Origin: Fibrobacterota bacterium
GTDB lineage: Bacteria > Fibrobacterota > Fibrobacteria > UBA5070
Reading direction: 5' to 3'
DNA: 64,000 nucleotides
Assembly (NCBI GenBank): GCA_016715065.1
Contig: JADKBN010000003.1
Location: forward strand, 642,501-706,500
Each line of letters begins with the position of its first letter. Within the stretch, counting starts at the first letter, position 1. Position numbers and translations under genes: made by a program. Of this stretch, positions 62,954 to 64,000 are shown in pieces. The notes under the pieces are model-generated. The model was not told the DNA's origin. It saw only the letters and a list, made by a program, of their open reading frames with translations, and searched no databases.

Positions 62954-64000
62954 TTGATCTCGGCCAAAGAACAACTCGAAATCCTTCGTCGCGGCGTCAT
63001 CGAGCTGATCGACGAGAAGGATCTGCTCGCGAAACTGGAAAAGAGCGTCGCGACAGGTAAGCCTCTGCGTGTGAAAATGGGTGTGGACCCCACCGCGCCG
63101 GACATCCATCTGGGTTTCACGGTGGGCATGCGCAAGTTGCGCCAGTTCCAGGACCTGGGCCACCAGGTCGTGCTGATCGTGGGCGACTACACGGCCACCG
63201 TGGGCGATCCTTCCGGCAAGTCCAAGACCCGCGCGCGCCTCACGCACGAGCAGGTTCTCAAAAACGCGGAGTCCTACAAGGAACAGTTCTTCCAGATCGT
63301 GGACCGCGACAAGACCGAGGTGGTCTACAATGGCGAGTGGTTCCGCACCCTCACCTTCGACAAGGTCACGGAGTTGATGAGCCGCATCACCGTGGCCCAG
63401 ATGTTGGAACGCCAGGATTTCCAAAACCGCCACGCCGCCGGAAACCCCATCTCGCTCCATGAATTCCTGTACCCTCTGATGCAGGGGCTGGACAGCGTGA
63501 TGATCGAAGCCGACGTGGAGCTGGGCGGCACCGACCAGAAATTCAACGTGTTGCGCGGACGCGAACTCCAGCGCGACCCGGCCCTTTGCGATGTCTTTGG
63601 AAAGCCCCACCAGGAGCCCCAAGTGGGCTTGTTCGTGCCCATCTTGCTGGGAACCTGCGGCCAGGAGAAGATGTCCAAGTCGCTGGGCAACTACGTGGGG
63701 ATCACCGAAGCCCCGCAGGTGATGTACCACAAGATCTACTCGATCCCTGACCCTCAAGTGGCCGACTGGACCACGCTGCTCACCGACATGCCCTTGACGG
63801 AAATTGACTCCCGCAAGGCTTCGCTGGTTTCCGATCCATCTTCCATCAATGCTTGGAAAGCCTGGTTGGCCCATGAGATCGTGCGCCAGTACCATGGATT
63901 GGAAGCGGCCGACCAGGCCCGCGAACGCGAAGCGGCGGTGCATCGCGGAGAGGCCCTGCCTGACGACACCCCCATGGTTTCGCGTGGCAGCACTGCGAAC
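62954..64000 (+). CDS. tyrS: Tyrosyl-tRNA synthetase (5' part)
   Basis: Class I aminoacyl-tRNA synthetase that runs off the right edge, with about 349 codons visible. The tyrosine/ATP site begins K-M-G-V-D-P-T-A-P-D-I-H-L-G-F, where the HIGH motif reads H-L-G-F instead of H-L-G-H. The G-D-x-T-A-T-V-G-D-P-S-G-K-S segment, then Y-P-L-M-Q-G-L-D-S-V and E-L-G-G-T-D-Q-K-F-N, and the K-M-S-K-S loop are all present. This is the TyrZ-like bacterial type. The TTG start at 62954 has GGAG eight bases upstream; no ATG fits. Confidence 0.94.
   Translation, partial: MISAKEQLEILRRGVIELIDEKDLLAKLEKSVATGKPLRVKMGVDPTAPDIHLGFTVGMRKLRQFQDLGHQVVLIVGDYTATVGDPSGKSKTRARLTHEQVLKNAESYKEQFFQIVDRDKTEVVYNGEWFRTLTFDKVTELMSRITVAQMLERQDFQNRHAAGNPISLHEFLYPLMQGLDSVMIEADVELGGTDQKFNVLRGRELQRDPALCDVFGKPHQEPQVGLFVPILLGTCGQEKMSKSLGNYVGITEAPQVMYHKIYSIPDPQVADWTTLLTDMPLTEIDSRKASLVSDPSSINAWKAWLAHEIVRQYHGLEAADQAREREAAVHRGEALPDDTPMVSRGSTAN

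Overview
The window is bacterial chromosome. It is GC-rich and densely coding, with many stop/start overlaps of the ATGA, GTGA or TTGA type. The gene set suggests a Gram-negative, menaquinone-using bacterium: outer-membrane barrels, lipoproteins, type IV pilus genes, futalosine-pathway menaquinone genes and a FecR-type surface-signalling operon. The style of the lipoprotein (Cys followed by a D-N-P-F-D-P stretch), the futalosine route and the small exported tail-like protein fit Fibrobacterota or a neighbouring phylum. That placement is an inference; no 16S gene is present to test it.

Layout. 1-350: end of an rRNA operon (23S 3' end, 5S, terminator). 350-7850: a ZTP-type riboswitch in front of glyA, a ppk-ppx polyphosphate pair, a 5'-nucleotidase-like protein lacking its metal ligands, and an active-looking diguanylate cyclase. 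7850-14150: tpiA, a tightly overlapped prmA/nitroreductase/hemE/protoporphyrinogen oxidase operon, an rRNA methyltransferase and tRNA-Lys(CTT). 14280-19690: a PAS histidine kinase whose reading frame has no stop before it runs antisense through the ilvE-hisD-hisH-hisF operon. 19720-29720: RDD protein, DUF4301 protein, two ammonium transporters, a KimA-like potassium permease followed by nested repeats (a duplicated gene tail, palindromes, a MITE-like insertion), and a CitMHS/NhaD-type antiporter.

29770-37800: a frameshifted TraB protein, a Rieske protein, then pilB-pilT-pilC with a PilS-like kinase, a STAS protein and a FlgM-like protein. 37800-41000: uppP behind a 5-codon leader, a PfkB kinase, mqnB and mqnD. 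41060-44520: PEGA-like protein, ECF sigma factor, FecR regulator and beta-helix lipoprotein in one operon. 44520-50660: Rossmann protein, membrane protein, MBL-fold hydrolase, PTS enzyme I, zinc-ribbon protein and leucyl aminopeptidase. 50740-53000: a NifA-like sigma-54 activator followed by the PII gene glnB. 53100-59420: a Ser/Thr kinase and transglutaminase group facing a degenerate-GGDEF/STAS/PfkB operon. 59650-64000: two outer-membrane proteins, ppnP, a U32 peptidase and the 5' part of tyrS.

Nitrogen control is the clearest theme. A NifA-like activator with the GAFTGA sigma-54 contact loop sits beside glnB. Both amt genes, glnB and an outer-membrane protein gene carry a CAATTGG element that in three cases has a GC dinucleotide at exactly -24/-12 spacing, and glnB and the outer-membrane gene also share a 20-bp block. 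The region after the KimA-like gene is the most dynamic part of the window.
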